The notes: a model not told the origin generated them from the sequence alone. A DNA stretch of 64,000 nt from Woodsholea maritima DSM 17123 (GCF_000382325.1 NZ_KB908057.1:480590-544589), one strand, 5' to 3'; positions 41,679-52,380 are shown, numbered from the stretch's first letter. A program made the numbers and translations.

Positions 41679-44404
41679 GAGGCGCGGTCCTGAGCTGGCG
41701 TGGTGGGCGTGGGCTTGGGTTTGGCGCGCCGACGGGATTTATATCGCTTTTGCGGGGCGGCTTTGGGCTCTGTTTTCGACTGTGATTGGGCTTTATGGTG
41801 CGCGGCTTTTTTACCCGGTTTGGCGGATTTGGGGGGCTGGGCTGGGGTGAGCGTTAGCGCCGCCAACGCGGCAAAGGGCGAATCAGGATTGACGCTCACC
41901 GGGGCAATGGGAGCCGTTTTACTTATTGGTCCGGCCTTGGGCTTGCGTCCCCCCCAAATCTCCTGCGTATCGGGTGATGGCGCGGGCGGATTTTGAGCGT
42001 CACTGTCGCGCGGTTTTTGCATCCGGCGATAGCCCAGGCTTTTTAAAACCTCGCGCAAATCCTCCCACGAACAGCCGGTCAGGCTGGTCATGCTGGGGGT
42101 CAGGGCAAAGCGGCCCTTGCTTTGGGCTTTGCGCGCTTCGCGAATTTCATCGGCCAGTTTTTCCAGCATATCCAGGCGCACAGCCACCGGACCGCAGGGC
42201 ATATAGCCCGCCACGGTATAATCTTGCGCAGGGCGGGCTTTATCCTGGCGCAGGCTCACCCGGCCCGCAGGTGGGTGCAACGCGCGCAGGACATCGCCCT
42301 CGCTGGCCGCTTTTAACAATGCGTTGAGCTTGGCCGCCTTGGGTTTCAACAGGGCCGGCATGAAGACCGCATGTTCGCCGATGCGGATGCCCGCCTGTCG
42401 CAGCTGTTTGCGCTCATCGGGGCTCAGCGCGCTGATATCCGCATTTAAATCGCGCCGGGGGGCCGCGCCAAAGCGCTCTACCAGGCGATAGGCGATGCCG
42501 CGCGCCAAGCCGCCCACGCGGCTGTTATCATTCGAAAGCGTTTGGCGCAGATGGGTGAGGGGACGCAATACAGTCTGGGCCAGATGGGCAACATAATCGC
42601 GAAGCCGGGCCTCCGCCCGGGCGCGCAATTCATCAGAGCCCAGCTCCGCGCCCAACAAGGTCACGCTCGGGGCAATCGGGTTGTCGGAGGGGCCGAGGCG
42701 GCCCACTTCATGACCTTCCCAGGTGATCAGGCCGTTATCATCCAGGCTTAATTGATCCTCAGGGCATTTGATGAGCTGGCTCAGGCGGCGATTGATCTCC
42801 GGGCGCACGACCTTTAGGGCAGCATTATGCACAGCGCGTGCGGCTTGGTGATGGCCGCGATCATCGGGCACGAAGTTCAGCCCCTCAATGCGGCCTACGA
42901 AATGGCCCTCGACGGTCACCTCGCCGAGATGATCCAGCCCGGCGGCCAGATGACCCTTCTCGCGTAGACCCTTCATCAGCACCGAAGTGCGTCGATCCAG
43001 GAAGCGACTGGTCAAACGCTCATGCAGGGCATCGGACAGCTGATCTTCTACCTCGCGCGTGCGCGCACGCCAGAAGTCCGGATCCTTCGTCCAGTCATTG
43101 CGATTGGCGGCATAGGTCCAGGTGCGCACAAAGGCGAGGCGCTGGGAGAGCACATCCACATCGCCTTCGGTTTTATTCAGGCGCTTTAATTGCCCCTCCA
43201 GCCAGGCATCGGGCAGATAGCCATTGCCGGTCATGCGATAGGTGAAGAGCTTTTTAATCAGGCCGGCATGCTCATCCAGCGTGGTTTTGCAAAAATCCGG
43301 CGTGCGGCAAACATCCCACAGGCGCTCAACCGCGCTGCGACCATGGGCCAGATCACGCACTTCGGTGTCACGCGCGAGCACCTCCAGCGTGTCTTCATCA
43401 ATGGCGCTATGGACGCGCTCTAAGGTCTTTTCGCGCGAGGGCACGTTGAGCGAATTGCGCAGCGCCTCGACATTAGCAAAGTCCAGGCGGTGATTGCGCC
43501 AGAACAGCCGCGTTGTTGGCTCAAAATCATGCTCTTGGACGGCCTTAACGATGTCTAGCTCCAGCGGGCGGGCATCAGCGGTTTCCCCAAAGGTGCCATC
43601 GGTGCGAAAGCGCCCGGCGCGTCCGGCAATCTGGCCGATTTCCTGGGGGTAGAGAGTGCGTCGGCGTCGGCCATCGAATTTGTTATAGGCGGCAAAGGCC
43701 ACATGATCGACATCCATGTTAAGGCCCATGCCGATCGCATCGGTGGCGACCAGATAATCAACCTCACCAGATTGATAAAGCTCCACCTGAGCATTGCGGG
43801 TGCGCGGCGACAAAGCGCCCATCACCACGGCGGCCCCGCCGCGCTGGCGCCGGATCAGTTCGGCGATGGAATATACATCTTCGGCAGAGAAGGCGACGAT
43901 GGCCGTGCGCCGGGCCAGTTTGGAGATTTTCTTCGGCCCGCCATAACTCAGCTCAGAAAAACGCTCGCGCCCGATAATTTCCACATCCGGGATATGGCGG
44001 CGAATGATGGGGGCCATGGTTGCTGCACCCAGCAGCATGGTTTCTTCACTGCCGCGCGCATAGAGCAGGCGTTCGGTAAAGATATGGCCGCGATCGGGAT
44101 CGGCACACAGCTGGATTTCATCAATCGCAACGAAGGCCGGGCGCAGATCCAGCGGCATCGCCTCAACCGTGCAGACATAATAGCGCGCTTTGGGGGGAAC
44201 GATTTTCTCCTCCCCCGTCACCAGGGCCACTTGATGTGCGCCCTTGGCCTTGACCACCTTGTCATAGATTTCACGCGCCAACAGGCGCAAGGGAAGGCCA
44301 ATCACGCCGGAACTGCGCCCCAGCATGCGCTCTAACGCCAGATGTGTCTTACCGGTATTGGTTGGCCCAAGGACAGCCGTGACCGGGGCTTTGTGCGCTG
44401 CCAC
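41675..44404 (-). CDS. Suv3-like superfamily 2 RNA helicase
   Basis: A 909-residue helicase. Motif I is GPTNTGKT (13-20) directly at the N-terminus, motif II is DEIQ (95-98), motif III-like LLGAATM, and motif VI region QIAGRAGRF near 260-268. This is the alphaproteobacterial relative of mitochondrial Suv3, the helicase of the RNA degradosome. A long helical region and a low-complexity basic C-terminus (about 810-909; KRYKSRRRAKPK) follow, suited to RNA binding. It is coupled to the S4 gene, so a joint role in ribosome or RNA quality control is reasonable. Confidence 0.92.
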   Translation of the reverse strand: MAAHKAPVTAVLGPTNTGKTHLALERMLGRSSGVIGLPLRLLAREIYDKVVKAKGAHQVALVTGEEKIVPPKARYYVCTVEAMPLDLRPAFVAIDEIQLCADPDRGHIFTERLLYARGSEETMLLGAATMAPIIRRHIPDVEIIGRERFSELSYGGPKKISKLARRTAIVAFSAEDVYSIAELIRRQRGGAAVVMGALSPRTRNAQVELYQSGEVDYLVATDAIGMGLNMDVDHVAFAAYNKFDGRRRRTLYPQEIGQIAGRAGRFRTDGTFGETADARPLELDIVKAVQEHDFEPTTRLFWRNHRLDFANVEALRNSLNVPSREKTLERVHSAIDEDTLEVLARDTEVRDLAHGRSAVERLWDVCRTPDFCKTTLDEHAGLIKKLFTYRMTGNGYLPDAWLEGQLKRLNKTEGDVDVLSQRLAFVRTWTYAANRNDWTKDPDFWRARTREVEDQLSDALHERLTSRFLDRRTSVLMKGLREKGHLAAGLDHLGEVTVEGHFVGRIEGLNFVPDDRGHHQAARAVHNAALKVVRPEINRRLSQLIKCPEDQLSLDDNGLITWEGHEVGRLGPSDNPIAPSVTLLGAELGSDELRARAEARLRDYVAHLAQTVLRPLTHLRQTLSNDNSRVGGLARGIAYRLVERFGAAPRRDLNADISALSPDERKQLRQAGIRIGEHAVFMPALLKPKAAKLNALLKAASEGDVLRALHPPAGRVSLRQDKARPAQDYTVAGYMPCGPVAVRLDMLEKLADEIREARKAQSKGRFALTPSMTSLTGCSWEDLREVLKSLGYRRMQKPRDSDAQNPPAPSPDTQEIWGGRKPKAGPISKTAPIAPVSVNPDSPFAALAALTLTPAQPPKSAKPGKKAAHHKAQSQSKTEPKAAPQKRYKSRRRAKPKPTPTTPAQDRAS

Positions 44405-44505
44405 GTCCAGCCTCCACGCCTTAACTTCCCCCTCAAGATAGAGAGCGAAGGGCGCGCTTTTAAGCCCGCCCTGCAGTTAAGACCCATCGCCTTGTGTATA
44501 ACGTC

Positions 44506-45297
44506 TTATTCGACGTTAATGCTCAGCGCTTTGATATTGATTTCCCCTATGGAGGATTTCAGGCGAAAGCGGACGGGTACATAGACGTCTTCGATGGGGG
44601 CCAACCAGATGGAGACCGGCTCTGAGGTTTCGTCTTCGGTGGGGCGATCGCCGGGATCATAGCCGGACACCGGCTCCAGATAGGCTTGGCACAGGATCGC
44701 ATCCCCGCGCCAGGCCCGGGTGCTGACCCGGTCCGGGCCACGGTTTTCCAAGCGCAGATCATAGCGCGCCTTGCCATCGAAGACCGCGATCGTGCCGGTG
44801 CACACGCCTTGGGCGGAGTTTTGTGACGCCAGGGTCAGGCTGAAAACCGCGCTGATCGGATCCAGCGCGCCATTACGTTCGGCCTCGCTGGCGGGGGGCT
44901 CCCCCATCGAGCCGAAGGGTGGATTGATGCGCGGTGTCGCGACGCCTTCGGGGAAGTCGATGCCGACGGTGCGCCCCTTTTTGCTGGCGTGATTGATGTG
45001 ATCATAGCGCCAGGGTTGCAGCGCGCGGCCATTGCGATAACCGCTGACCCCGGCATCAATATTGGTGTCATTGAACCAGGCGAGTAAGCCTGCGCTCTCG
45101 AAATGCGCGGCCGCCGAATAGGTGTCAGGCTGCAAGCTGGCCGACAGCTGAATATCCGCGACGGTTAAAAATAACACCGACCCCGAATAGCTGGCCCCGA
45201 TCTGACGAGGCGTGTCGGCGCGGTCCTGGGCGTTGGCCGTTGCAGTCATCAGGGCGAGCGCGAAAACAGGCAGAGCCAAACGATAGATCATTATCAT
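44506..45297 (-). CDS. DUF3108 periplasmic protein
   Basis: A 263-residue precursor with signal peptide (MIMIYRLALPVFALALMTATANA, cleavage near 23). The mature part fits DUF3108: a beginning YSGSVLFLTVADIQLSASL, the central SKKGRTVGIDFPEG, a DPISAVFSL motif and the end IWLAPIEDVYVPVRFRL. The family is a lipid-binding-like beta structure in the periplasm with no fixed role. Its position divergent from rpmB matches other Caulobacterales-like genomes. A second in-frame Met at residue 3 is possible. Confidence 0.85.
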   Translation of the reverse strand: MIMIYRLALPVFALALMTATANAQDRADTPRQIGASYSGSVLFLTVADIQLSASLQPDTYSAAAHFESAGLLAWFNDTNIDAGVSGYRNGRALQPWRYDHINHASKKGRTVGIDFPEGVATPRINPPFGSMGEPPASEAERNGALDPISAVFSLTLASQNSAQGVCTGTIAVFDGKARYDLRLENRGPDRVSTRAWRGDAILCQAYLEPVSGYDPGDRPTEDETSEPVSIWLAPIEDVYVPVRFRLKSSIGEINIKALSINVE

Positions 45298-45389
45298 CCC
45301 TCAAAAATTGTCCCCATAGATCCCCATCAGCATATGAACACTTTTTACCCTGTCTGCAAGATGAATGGGGCTTTTACGGTAGCTCAGGC

Positions 45390-45418
45390 TTGACGAAGGC
45401 GCGCGCGTCCAGTACATC
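45390..45418 (+). promoter_or_regulatory. rpmB promoter
   Basis: TTGACG (45390-45395) and TACATC (45413-45418) with a 17-bp GC-rich spacer. The start would fall near 45425, about 66 nt before the rpmB ATG. Confidence 0.55.
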
Positions 45419-45490
45419 GCCCGCTCCCTTGCGCCGTAGGGTCTTCCTGCGGCGTATTTTTGGTTTAGACGAATAACGAAGGTGGAAGCT

Positions 45491-45775
45491 ATGTCGCGCC
45501 GCTGCGAACTGACCGGTGTTGGACCGCGTACGGGTAACAACGTATCCCACGCCAACAACAAGACCAAGCGTCGCTTCCTGCCGAATCTGTGCGATGTTAC
45601 GCTCGCCTCTGAATCGCTGGGTCGGAATTTCCGCCTGCGTATTGCAGCTAAGGCTTTGCGCAGCGTCGATCACGTCGGTGGTCTTGACGCATTTTTGTTG
45701 AAGGCTCGTGACGAGAATCTCTCGGACAATGCCTTGAAAATTAAGCGCGAGTTGAAAAAACAAGCGACTGCATAA
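45491..45775 (+). CDS. rpmB: 50S ribosomal protein L28
   Basis: A 94-residue basic protein: [20 protein letters not shown] at the start, then [14 protein letters not shown] and [15 protein letters not shown], all typical of alphaproteobacterial bL28. The start at MSRRCELT is preceded by GAAGGTGG; three codons upstream in frame are not part of the family. It is a single gene with its own promoter and terminator. Confidence 0.97.
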   Translation: MSRRCELTGVGPRTGNNVSHANNKTKRRFLPNLCDVTLASESLGRNFRLRIAAKALRSVDHVGGLDAFLLKARDENLSDNALKIKRELKKQATA

Positions 45776-45800
45776 GTCGTCTGTCAAATCGGTTTACGAA

Positions 45801-45833
45801 AAAACGCCCGCTGAACGCTTCAGCGGGCGTTTT
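45801..45833 (+). terminator. Terminator after rpmB
   Basis: Perfect 14-bp stem AAAACGCCCGCTGA/TCAGCGGGCGTTTT with a 5-nt loop, followed by ACGTTTG. Confidence 0.92.
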
Positions 45834-45889
45834 ACGTTTGCGTATTTCTCGCCTAATGTCCCTTAAAAATTGAGGGGAGACGTCCAAGA

Positions 45890-47635
45890 ATGGGTGTGCG
45901 TTTAGGCGGTTTGTCCGCGCTGGCTTTGGCCTGTCTAATGGGGTGCTCGCCTGCGCCTTCATCATCTGCAACACCGGCGCGTGAGGCTGAGGTTCAAGCC
46001 AGCAACACGCCTGCGCCCATGGGTGATGTCATCCCCGCCAGCGAGCTTTATGCGGGCGGCACCATCTATACCGGGCTTCCCGGCGGTGCCCAGGTTGAGG
46101 CCGTCGGTGTGCGTCAGGGCCGGATCGTCTTTACCGGCACGCGTGAAGCGGCGCGCGCCATTACCGGACCAGAGACCCAAGAGATTGATCTGGCCGGTGC
46201 GGTGATGTTTCCCGGCTTTACCGATTCTCATGCGCATATTCTGGGCATTGGCCAGCGCGAGCGGACATTGAATTTGGAAAGCGTCGGCTCCGTCATCGAG
46301 CTACAAGAGGCTCTGCAGAGCTGGGCTGATCTCAACCGCGAGGGTGTGATCACCGGGCGGGGGTGGATCGAAACCCATTGGCCTGAGGCACGTTTTCCGA
46401 CCCGCGATGATCTTGATGCGATTGTGCCCGAGCGTGCGGTGATTTTAGTGCGCGCCGATGGCCATGCGCTTGTGGCCAATTCCGCGGCCATGGCCATGGT
46501 GGGGATTGATGACGCAACCCCCGATCCGGATGGCGGGGCGATCTTGCGTGATGAGGCGGGCCGCGCGAGCGGCATGTTTGTCGATGCGGCCATGTATCCT
46601 TTGATGGCCCTGGCCCAGGCTCCTGAGGGCGATGTGCGCGCCGAGCTTTATGCCTTGGGCACTCATAAGATGGCGATGTATGGCTGGACCGGGGTCCATG
46701 ACATGTCGGTGCCCTATGCGGATGTCGCGATGGCCGAAGGCTTGGCCACTGAAGGCCGCTTGAGCACCCGGGTCTATATCTCCGCCAATGGGGGGGATTA
46801 TCAAAGCGTTGTGGATGAGCTGTCTTCGCGCCAAAGCGGCGATCTGGTTACCGCGCGCGCGGTGAAAGTCTATGTCGATGGCGCGCTGGGCTCACGCGGG
46901 GCGGCCTTACTGGAACCCTACAGCGATGCACCGGGCACGCGCGGCTTGATCTTGATGCAGGAAGATGAGGCCAAGGCCTTGTTTGAGCGTGCTTTGCGCG
47001 ATGGGGTGCAGATGGCCGTTCACGCCATTGGCGACCGGGGCAATCGCTGGGTGCTTGATTGGATGGAAGCGGCCTTCGCCGCCGTGCCTGTGGAGGAGCG
47101 CGCGGTCGCTGAGCCGCGCTGGCGCATTGAACACGCCCAGATCTTGACCATGGACGATCTCAATCGCTTTGCCGCGCTCGGCGTGATTGCCTCCATGCAG
47201 CCCTCCCACGCGATTGGCGATCTGCACTTTGCCAAAGACCGTTTGGGTGAAGCGCGTCTTCAGGGCGCTTATGCCTGGCATGATCTGGTAGAGTCCGGCG
47301 CGCATGTCACCGGGGGCTCGGATGCACCGGTAGAGCGCGGGGAGGCGCGCATTGAGTTTTACGCCGCCGTGGCGCGCCGCGATCTTGAGGGCTTTTCCGA
47401 TGCGCATTGGCATTTGGAACAGCGTTTATCGCGCGAGGCCGCGCTTTATCTCTTCACCCAGGCCCCGGCCTATGCGTCCTTCCGCGAGGATGAGCTGGGT
47501 ACGATTGAGGTGGGTAAGCGCGCTGATTTCTCTGTTTTTGATACCGATCTGATGACCGCGCCCGAGGATGATTTGAAGCACGCGCGCCCGGTCATGACGA
47601 TTGTGGGGGGACAAAGGGTCTGGCGCGCGGACTAA
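45890..47635 (+). CDS. Amidohydrolase-family lipoprotein (YtcJ-like)
   Basis: A 581-residue protein with lipobox LMGC (Cys19). The amidohydrolase_3 fold is shown by FPGFTDSHAHILG (metal His114 and His116), the later HAIGDRGNRW, RIEHAQIL, and GSDAPVERGEARIEFYAAV (metal/catalytic Asp). It would hydrolyse amide or related C-N bonds of an unknown substrate in the periplasm or at the outer membrane. Anchoring an amidohydrolase as a lipoprotein is common in this group of marine bacteria. It stands alone between the rpmB terminator and cobS. Confidence 0.92.
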   Translation: MGVRLGGLSALALACLMGCSPAPSSSATPAREAEVQASNTPAPMGDVIPASELYAGGTIYTGLPGGAQVEAVGVRQGRIVFTGTREAARAITGPETQEIDLAGAVMFPGFTDSHAHILGIGQRERTLNLESVGSVIELQEALQSWADLNREGVITGRGWIETHWPEARFPTRDDLDAIVPERAVILVRADGHALVANSAAMAMVGIDDATPDPDGGAILRDEAGRASGMFVDAAMYPLMALAQAPEGDVRAELYALGTHKMAMYGWTGVHDMSVPYADVAMAEGLATEGRLSTRVYISANGGDYQSVVDELSSRQSGDLVTARAVKVYVDGALGSRGAALLEPYSDAPGTRGLILMQEDEAKALFERALRDGVQMAVHAIGDRGNRWVLDWMEAAFAAVPVEERAVAEPRWRIEHAQILTMDDLNRFAALGVIASMQPSHAIGDLHFAKDRLGEARLQGAYAWHDLVESGAHVTGGSDAPVERGEARIEFYAAVARRDLEGFSDAHWHLEQRLSREAALYLFTQAPAYASFREDELGTIEVGKRADFSVFDTDLMTAPEDDLKHARPVMTIVGGQRVWRAD

Positions 47636-47771
47636 AACTGTGCCCCATCATGCTGCATCTGCGCCCAAATGCATCTCTCATGACGCCCAAGTGTGGCCAA
47701 GCCGGGTTTAGAGGTCTAACTATCACGGGTGAGAGCCATCAATTATTTTATAAGCTTCGGACCTGATTTCT

Positions 47772-48749
47772 ATGAGCGCCCCCCATCTTGATAGCCTGAC
47801 CCCTGATGCCCAAGCCGATTGCCAAGCCTTGTTTGGCTTTGATCCGGGGTTTGATGTGCCATGTTTTAGCGTGCGTGATGAGCATGTGCCGGTGATGGAT
47901 GAGACCTATGTCTTTGATCCGGCAACCACGCGCGCGATTCTCGCGGGCTTTGCGTTCAATCGCCGGGTGATGGTCCAGGGCTATCACGGCACGGGCAAAT
48001 CCACCCATATCGAACAGGTCGCCGCGCGCTTGAATTGGCCCATGATCCGGGTCAATTTGGATAGCCATGTCAGCCGGATTGATATGGTGGGTAAAGACGC
48101 CATTGTTCTGCGCGATGGCCTGCAAGTTACTGAGTTTCAAGAAGGCATTCTGCCCTGGGCCGTGCAGCGCCCGGTGGCCTTATTGTTTGATGAATATGAT
48201 GCGGGCCGCCCGGACGTGATGTTCGTGATCCAGCGGGTGTTGGAAGCCTCGGGCGCGCTGACTTTGCTTGATCAGAATAAAGTCATCCGTCCCAATGCGG
48301 CCTTCCGCCTGTTCGCCACCACCAATACCGTCGGCTTGGGCGACACGACGGGGCTTTATCATGGTACCCAACAGATCAACCAAGGCCAGATGGACCGCTG
48401 GTCGATCGTCTCGACCTTGAATTATCTGCCCCATGATACTGAGGTCGAGATCGTTTCGGCGAAAATGGGCAAGGGCGCGAACACCCAACAAATTTCAGAT
48501 ATGGTCAAAGTCGCAGATCTCTCGCGCGAAGCCTTCATCAATGGTGAACTATCAACCGTGATGAGCCCGCGCACCGTGCTGACCTGGGCGGAAAACGCGA
48601 ATATCTTCCAGGATATTGGCTTGGCCTTCCGTCTGACCTTCCTCAATAAATGTGATGAGTTGGAGCGTCCACTGATTGCGGAAATGTTCCAGCGCGTCTT
48701 TGGGGAGACCTTGGACGAAAGCGCGATTAAACCCAATATTCTAGCGTAG
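47772..48749 (+). CDS. cobS: Cobaltochelatase-type AAA+ ATPase CobS
   Basis: A 325-residue AAA+ protein. Walker A is GYHGTGKST (70-78), Walker [10 protein letters not shown] (137-145), sensor 1 in [11 protein letters not shown]. In aerobic B12 synthesis CobS and CobT form the ATPase chaperone that drives CobN to insert cobalt into hydrogenobyrinate diamide. No cobN or other cob gene is in the window, and many alphaproteobacteria keep cobST alone beside J-domain and BolA genes, so its partner here is open. It starts 14 bp before... and is followed after 14 bp by cobT. Confidence 0.94.
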   Translation: MSAPHLDSLTPDAQADCQALFGFDPGFDVPCFSVRDEHVPVMDETYVFDPATTRAILAGFAFNRRVMVQGYHGTGKSTHIEQVAARLNWPMIRVNLDSHVSRIDMVGKDAIVLRDGLQVTEFQEGILPWAVQRPVALLFDEYDAGRPDVMFVIQRVLEASGALTLLDQNKVIRPNAAFRLFATTNTVGLGDTTGLYHGTQQINQGQMDRWSIVSTLNYLPHDTEVEIVSAKMGKGANTQQISDMVKVADLSREAFINGELSTVMSPRTVLTWAENANIFQDIGLAFRLTFLNKCDELERPLIAEMFQRVFGETLDESAIKPNILA

Positions 48750-48763
48750 GAGCGCGGCAGGCT

Positions 48764-50698
48764 ATGGCCGATCGCACCCCCTCTGACACGTTCAAGCGAG
48801 CATTGAGCGCGACCACGCGCGCCATCGCCCAGAACGCAGAGGTCGAGATTAAATTCGGTGGTGAGTATGCCGGCATCGTTCAGGGCCGGGTGATGCTGCC
48901 CAATCCGCCGGAGGATCTGGATCTAGCCCGCGCCAATATCCTGCGCGGTCAGGCCGATGCCCAGGCCCTGCGCTTGGCTTTACATGATGATGGGGCGCAT
49001 CTGCGTGCCCTGCCGCCGGGTTCCCAAGCGCGCCAGATTTTTGACGCTGCGGAACAGGCCCGTATTGAAGCGCTGGGCGCGCGGGCCATGAAGGGCATGG
49101 GCGATAATCTCGATGCCGCGCTGATCAATACTTGTCTGAAAAAGGGCTGGAACCGGGTGGAAGACCGCCAGGATGCCCCGATGGCGGACGCTTTGGCGCT
49201 GATGGTGCGTGAGCGTATTTCTGGGCGCCCTGTTCCCGCCGAAGCCGAAGGCTTGATGGCGATCTGGCGCAAAAATCTGGAAACCCGCGCGGGCGCAGCA
49301 CTGGATGCGTTGGTCGCTGAGGCCCATGATCAATCCCATTTCGCCAAGGCTTTGCGTCAGGTTTTACGCGATCTCGATCTGACTGAAGAGCTGGGTGAAG
49401 ATCCTGATGAAGAGCCAGAAGAGAGCGAAAACGACGACGAAGGCGTCGAGCATGATCCCAAAGAGGGCGATGATGAGGGCGAGGCCGATCCCAATGCCGA
49501 TGAGGATCAAACCCCTGAGGACGCACAAGGCTCAGCCGCGGACAGCGAAGATATCTCCTATACCGAGGAGAGCCAGACCAAAATCGACGCCAATGATGAC
49601 CCCGGTGAAAGCGTAAAATCGGCCCGGCCCAATTGGGTGCCGCCCACGGGCGCTGAGGCTGCGGCCTATAAAGTGTTCACCAATTCCTATGATGAGATCA
49701 TCCAGGCCGAAGATCTGTGTGATGCCAACGAGCTGGCGCGCCTTCGTGCCAATCTCGACAAGCATTTACAGGGCCTGGACAGTGCGGTCGGGCGTCTGGC
49801 CAATAAGCTCCAACGTAAATTGCTGGCTCAGCAGCAACGCGCCTGGTCATTTGATTTGGAAGAGGGGATTTTGGATCCCGCGCGCCTGCCGCGTGTGGTG
49901 ATTGATCCCTTGCTGCCCTTGTCATTCAAGCAGGAAAAGCAAACCGATTTCCGCGATACGGTCGTCACTTTGTTGCTGGACAATTCCGGCTCGATGCGCG
50001 GACGCCCGATCCTGGTCGCGGCGGCCTGCGCGGATATGCTGGCGCGCACTTTGGAGCGCTGTGGGGTCAAAACCGAGATCCTCGGCTTCACCACGCGCGC
50101 CTGGAAGGGCGGGCGCTCGAAAGAAGATTGGGTCGCTGCCGGTAAGCCGCACAATCCGGGCAGGCTGAATGATTTGCGCCATATCATTTATAAGAGCGCC
50201 GATGCGCCCTGGCGCCGGGCGCGGCCCAATCTGGGCCTGATGCTGCGCGATGGTCTGTTGAAGGAAAATATCGACGGCGAAGCCTTGCAATGGGCGTGGC
50301 AGCGCTTGGCGCGTCGCCCGGAACAGCGCCGCATCTTGATGGTCATCTCTGATGGCGCACCGGTCGATGATGGTACGCAATCGGCGAACTCGCCCGCCTA
50401 TCTGGAAAGGCATCTGCGCGATGTGATCGCGATGATCGAAAACCGCTCTGAGGTGGAATTGCTTGCCGTCGGCATCGGCCATGATGTAACGCGCTATTAC
50501 CGCCGTGCGGTGACGATTTTGGATGTGGAACAGCTCGCCGGTGCGATGACCGAGCAGTTGGCGGCGCTGTTTGATGAAGAACCGCGCGCGCGCCGGGGTT
50601 CAAAAGTCAAACAAAACCCGGTAGAGACAAAACATAAAGGGGGGGCGGGCCTAGACGCGCTTAAGCGCGCAGTGTCCGCACAAGTCGGGAGACGGTAA
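48764..50698 (+). CDS. cobT: Cobaltochelatase subunit CobT
   Basis: A 644-residue protein. The N-terminal helical part (1-200) is followed by a strongly acidic low-complexity stretch (about 205-280), then a C-terminal von Willebrand A domain with the [16 protein letters not shown] (about 403-413), a Thr near GFTTRAW, and the conserved SDGAP. This is the usual CobT order. It pairs with CobS into a hexameric ring complex. Its stop shares one base with the start of the next gene (TAATG), so the phytase-like lipoprotein is translationally coupled. Confidence 0.94.
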   Translation: MADRTPSDTFKRALSATTRAIAQNAEVEIKFGGEYAGIVQGRVMLPNPPEDLDLARANILRGQADAQALRLALHDDGAHLRALPPGSQARQIFDAAEQARIEALGARAMKGMGDNLDAALINTCLKKGWNRVEDRQDAPMADALALMVRERISGRPVPAEAEGLMAIWRKNLETRAGAALDALVAEAHDQSHFAKALRQVLRDLDLTEELGEDPDEEPEESENDDEGVEHDPKEGDDEGEADPNADEDQTPEDAQGSAADSEDISYTEESQTKIDANDDPGESVKSARPNWVPPTGAEAAAYKVFTNSYDEIIQAEDLCDANELARLRANLDKHLQGLDSAVGRLANKLQRKLLAQQQRAWSFDLEEGILDPARLPRVVIDPLLPLSFKQEKQTDFRDTVVTLLLDNSGSMRGRPILVAAACADMLARTLERCGVKTEILGFTTRAWKGGRSKEDWVAAGKPHNPGRLNDLRHIIYKSADAPWRRARPNLGLMLRDGLLKENIDGEALQWAWQRLARRPEQRRILMVISDGAPVDDGTQSANSPAYLERHLRDVIAMIENRSEVELLAVGIGHDVTRYYRRAVTILDVEQLAGAMTEQLAALFDEEPRARRGSKVKQNPVETKHKGGAGLDALKRAVSAQVGRR

Positions 50699-51717
50699 TG
50701 CAGCGGGTGTTATGCAGCGGTGTCGGCGCTCTGGTTGCTCTATGGGGCATGGCGGGGTGCGGGCCTAAAGCCTTGGAACCCGGGGCCATCGACGTCACGA
50801 CTGAGGTCATTGCCCTCAACCCTGAGGCCCCAGACGCGCGCGCCTTGGGTGAGCTGACCTATCGCGGCGGGCTGGAACTTTTCAGCACAGCGCCCGATTT
50901 TGGCGGCTTTTCCGCGTTGGAAATCCACGACGATGGCGATCGTATTTTGATGCTGTCCGACCGCGGCGCTTTAGTCAGTGCTGATCTGGTCTTTGATGAG
51001 GGCGGCGATTTAATCGGGCTTCAAAACGCTGAGATTTATCCGCTCTTGAACCGTGAAGGCGTGCGCGTTCATGGCCGCGAGGCCGATAGTGAAGGCCTCG
51101 CCCATCTGGGTGATGGTGATTATGCCATCAGTTTCGAGCGTGATCACCGCATCTGGGTGTATCATTTTGGCACAGATTGGGAGTTTTTGGGCACCGCCTT
51201 GCCAGAGCCCTTCGCCTTACCGCCGGGCACAGAGCTGTGGCCTGATAATGCCGGGATGGAGGCCTTGACCCTGGATAGCCAGGGTCATGTATGGGCCGGG
51301 GTGCAAGATCCCTTGGTGGATGGTCAGCCCTTTACGCTGTGGCAATTTGATGAAGGCGGCGATCCGGTGGCCGGGGCCTTGATGGGCCAGCCGGGGTTTG
51401 CCCTGACGGGCCTGACGCCCTATGGCGAGGGCGAGCTATTGGCGCTGACACGCTATTGGTCGCGTTCGGTGGGCAATCGCGCGCGCATTCTTCATCTTGA
51501 CACACGCCATTTAAGCGGGGCCTTGGCCGGGGATGTCCTGGCCGAACTGGCCCCACCCTTGAGCGTTGATAATTATGAAGGTATCGCCTATGCGCCCTCC
51601 ACTTCGGTGGGTGCGCGGTTGTTTTTAGTCTCTGATAATAATTTCAGCGATGATCAACGCGCGCTGTTGATCAGCTTTTCACTGAATGCTGATGCGCGTG
51701 AAGACGACGCTGACTAG
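50698..51717 (+). CDS. Esterase-like-phytase-domain lipoprotein
   Basis: A 339-residue protein with lipobox MAGC (Cys21). The mature part fits the esterase-like activity of phytase family (PF13449): FGGFSALEIHDDGDRILMLSD near 62-82, ADSEGLAHLGDGDYAISFER near 122-142, NAGMEALTL and NYEGIAYAP near the end. It is predicted to be a beta-propeller. The reaction in this family is poorly defined. Co-transcription and one-base overlap with cobT are odd for a secreted protein. A 10-bp hairpin lies just after it. Confidence 0.85.
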   Translation: MQRVLCSGVGALVALWGMAGCGPKALEPGAIDVTTEVIALNPEAPDARALGELTYRGGLELFSTAPDFGGFSALEIHDDGDRILMLSDRGALVSADLVFDEGGDLIGLQNAEIYPLLNREGVRVHGREADSEGLAHLGDGDYAISFERDHRIWVYHFGTDWEFLGTALPEPFALPPGTELWPDNAGMEALTLDSQGHVWAGVQDPLVDGQPFTLWQFDEGGDPVAGALMGQPGFALTGLTPYGEGELLALTRYWSRSVGNRARILHLDTRHLSGALAGDVLAELAPPLSVDNYEGIAYAPSTSVGARLFLVSDNNFSDDQRALLISFSLNADAREDDAD

Positions 51718-51724
51718 GCGAAAG

Positions 51725-51747
51725 GGCTGAAAGCGAGGCTTTCAGCC
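51725..51747. terminator. Hairpin between phytase-like gene and J-domain gene
   Basis: Perfect 10-bp arms GGCTGAAAGC/GCTTTCAGCC around GAG between two convergent stops. No clear T run, so termination efficiency is uncertain. Confidence 0.5.
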
Positions 51748-52380
51748 TCAGCCCATATTGGCGTTTTTCAGGATCTGATACGCCTCGACGACTTTTTGCA
51801 GCTGATCTTCGAAAGACCGATCCCCGCCATTGGAATCCGGGTGATAAGCGCGTAACAGCTCGGTATAGCGTTTACGCACGGTGGCTTTATCGGCATGGCC
51901 TTCCAGACCCAAAGTGTCCAGGGCCTTGGCTTGCAGACGCCCCATGCGCGGCCCTTGCGGACCGTCATTGGCGGGCGCATTTTTCTGGCTGGGCGGGGGG
52001 CGATCACTAAACATGCTGAAGGGATCTTCAAACCCCTCCTGGAAATCTTTTGTCGCCCGTGTCGCGCGCGCCCGGCTGGTAGAGCCAGAATTGAACGACC
52101 AGGTGGGCCGATGGCCATGGCGCGCCGCATCGCTATAGGCTTGGGCTGCGCCCTCGCTTAGGCCATCGAAGAAATTCCACGATTTGTTGTACTCGCTGGC
52201 ATGGTTTTGACAAAACCAATAAAAATCGTTCAACTGTTCGCGACTTTTGGGGGCTTTGGCCGTCGCTTTACGCCGACAATTGGCGTACTCGCACGTTCTC
52301 TCCTCCTGGGACGGTTCGTCCTTGGGCGGTTTGATGCGCATGTCTTTAAAGCGCGGCGTATATCGAAAAGCTTCTGACAT
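51748..52380 (-). CDS. J-domain (DnaJ-like) protein
   Basis: A 210-residue protein with its J-domain at the C-terminus (about 150-210), with the HPD triad at 180-182 in RAYHPDSNGG, preceded by KATVRKRYTELLRAYHP. The N-terminal part has a CEYANCRRKATAKAP segment with two Cys and a later Cys-x2-His (FCQNHASEY), a possible zinc site. This C-terminal J layout is common in alphaproteobacteria next to BolA and CobST. It would present substrates to DnaK. The start at MSEAFRYTP is chosen; upstream in-frame codons would extend into the bolA leader. Confidence 0.9.
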   Translation of the reverse strand: MSEAFRYTPRFKDMRIKPPKDEPSQEERTCEYANCRRKATAKAPKSREQLNDFYWFCQNHASEYNKSWNFFDGLSEGAAQAYSDAARHGHRPTWSFNSGSTSRARATRATKDFQEGFEDPFSMFSDRPPPSQKNAPANDGPQGPRMGRLQAKALDTLGLEGHADKATVRKRYTELLRAYHPDSNGGDRSFEDQLQKVVEAYQILKNANMG

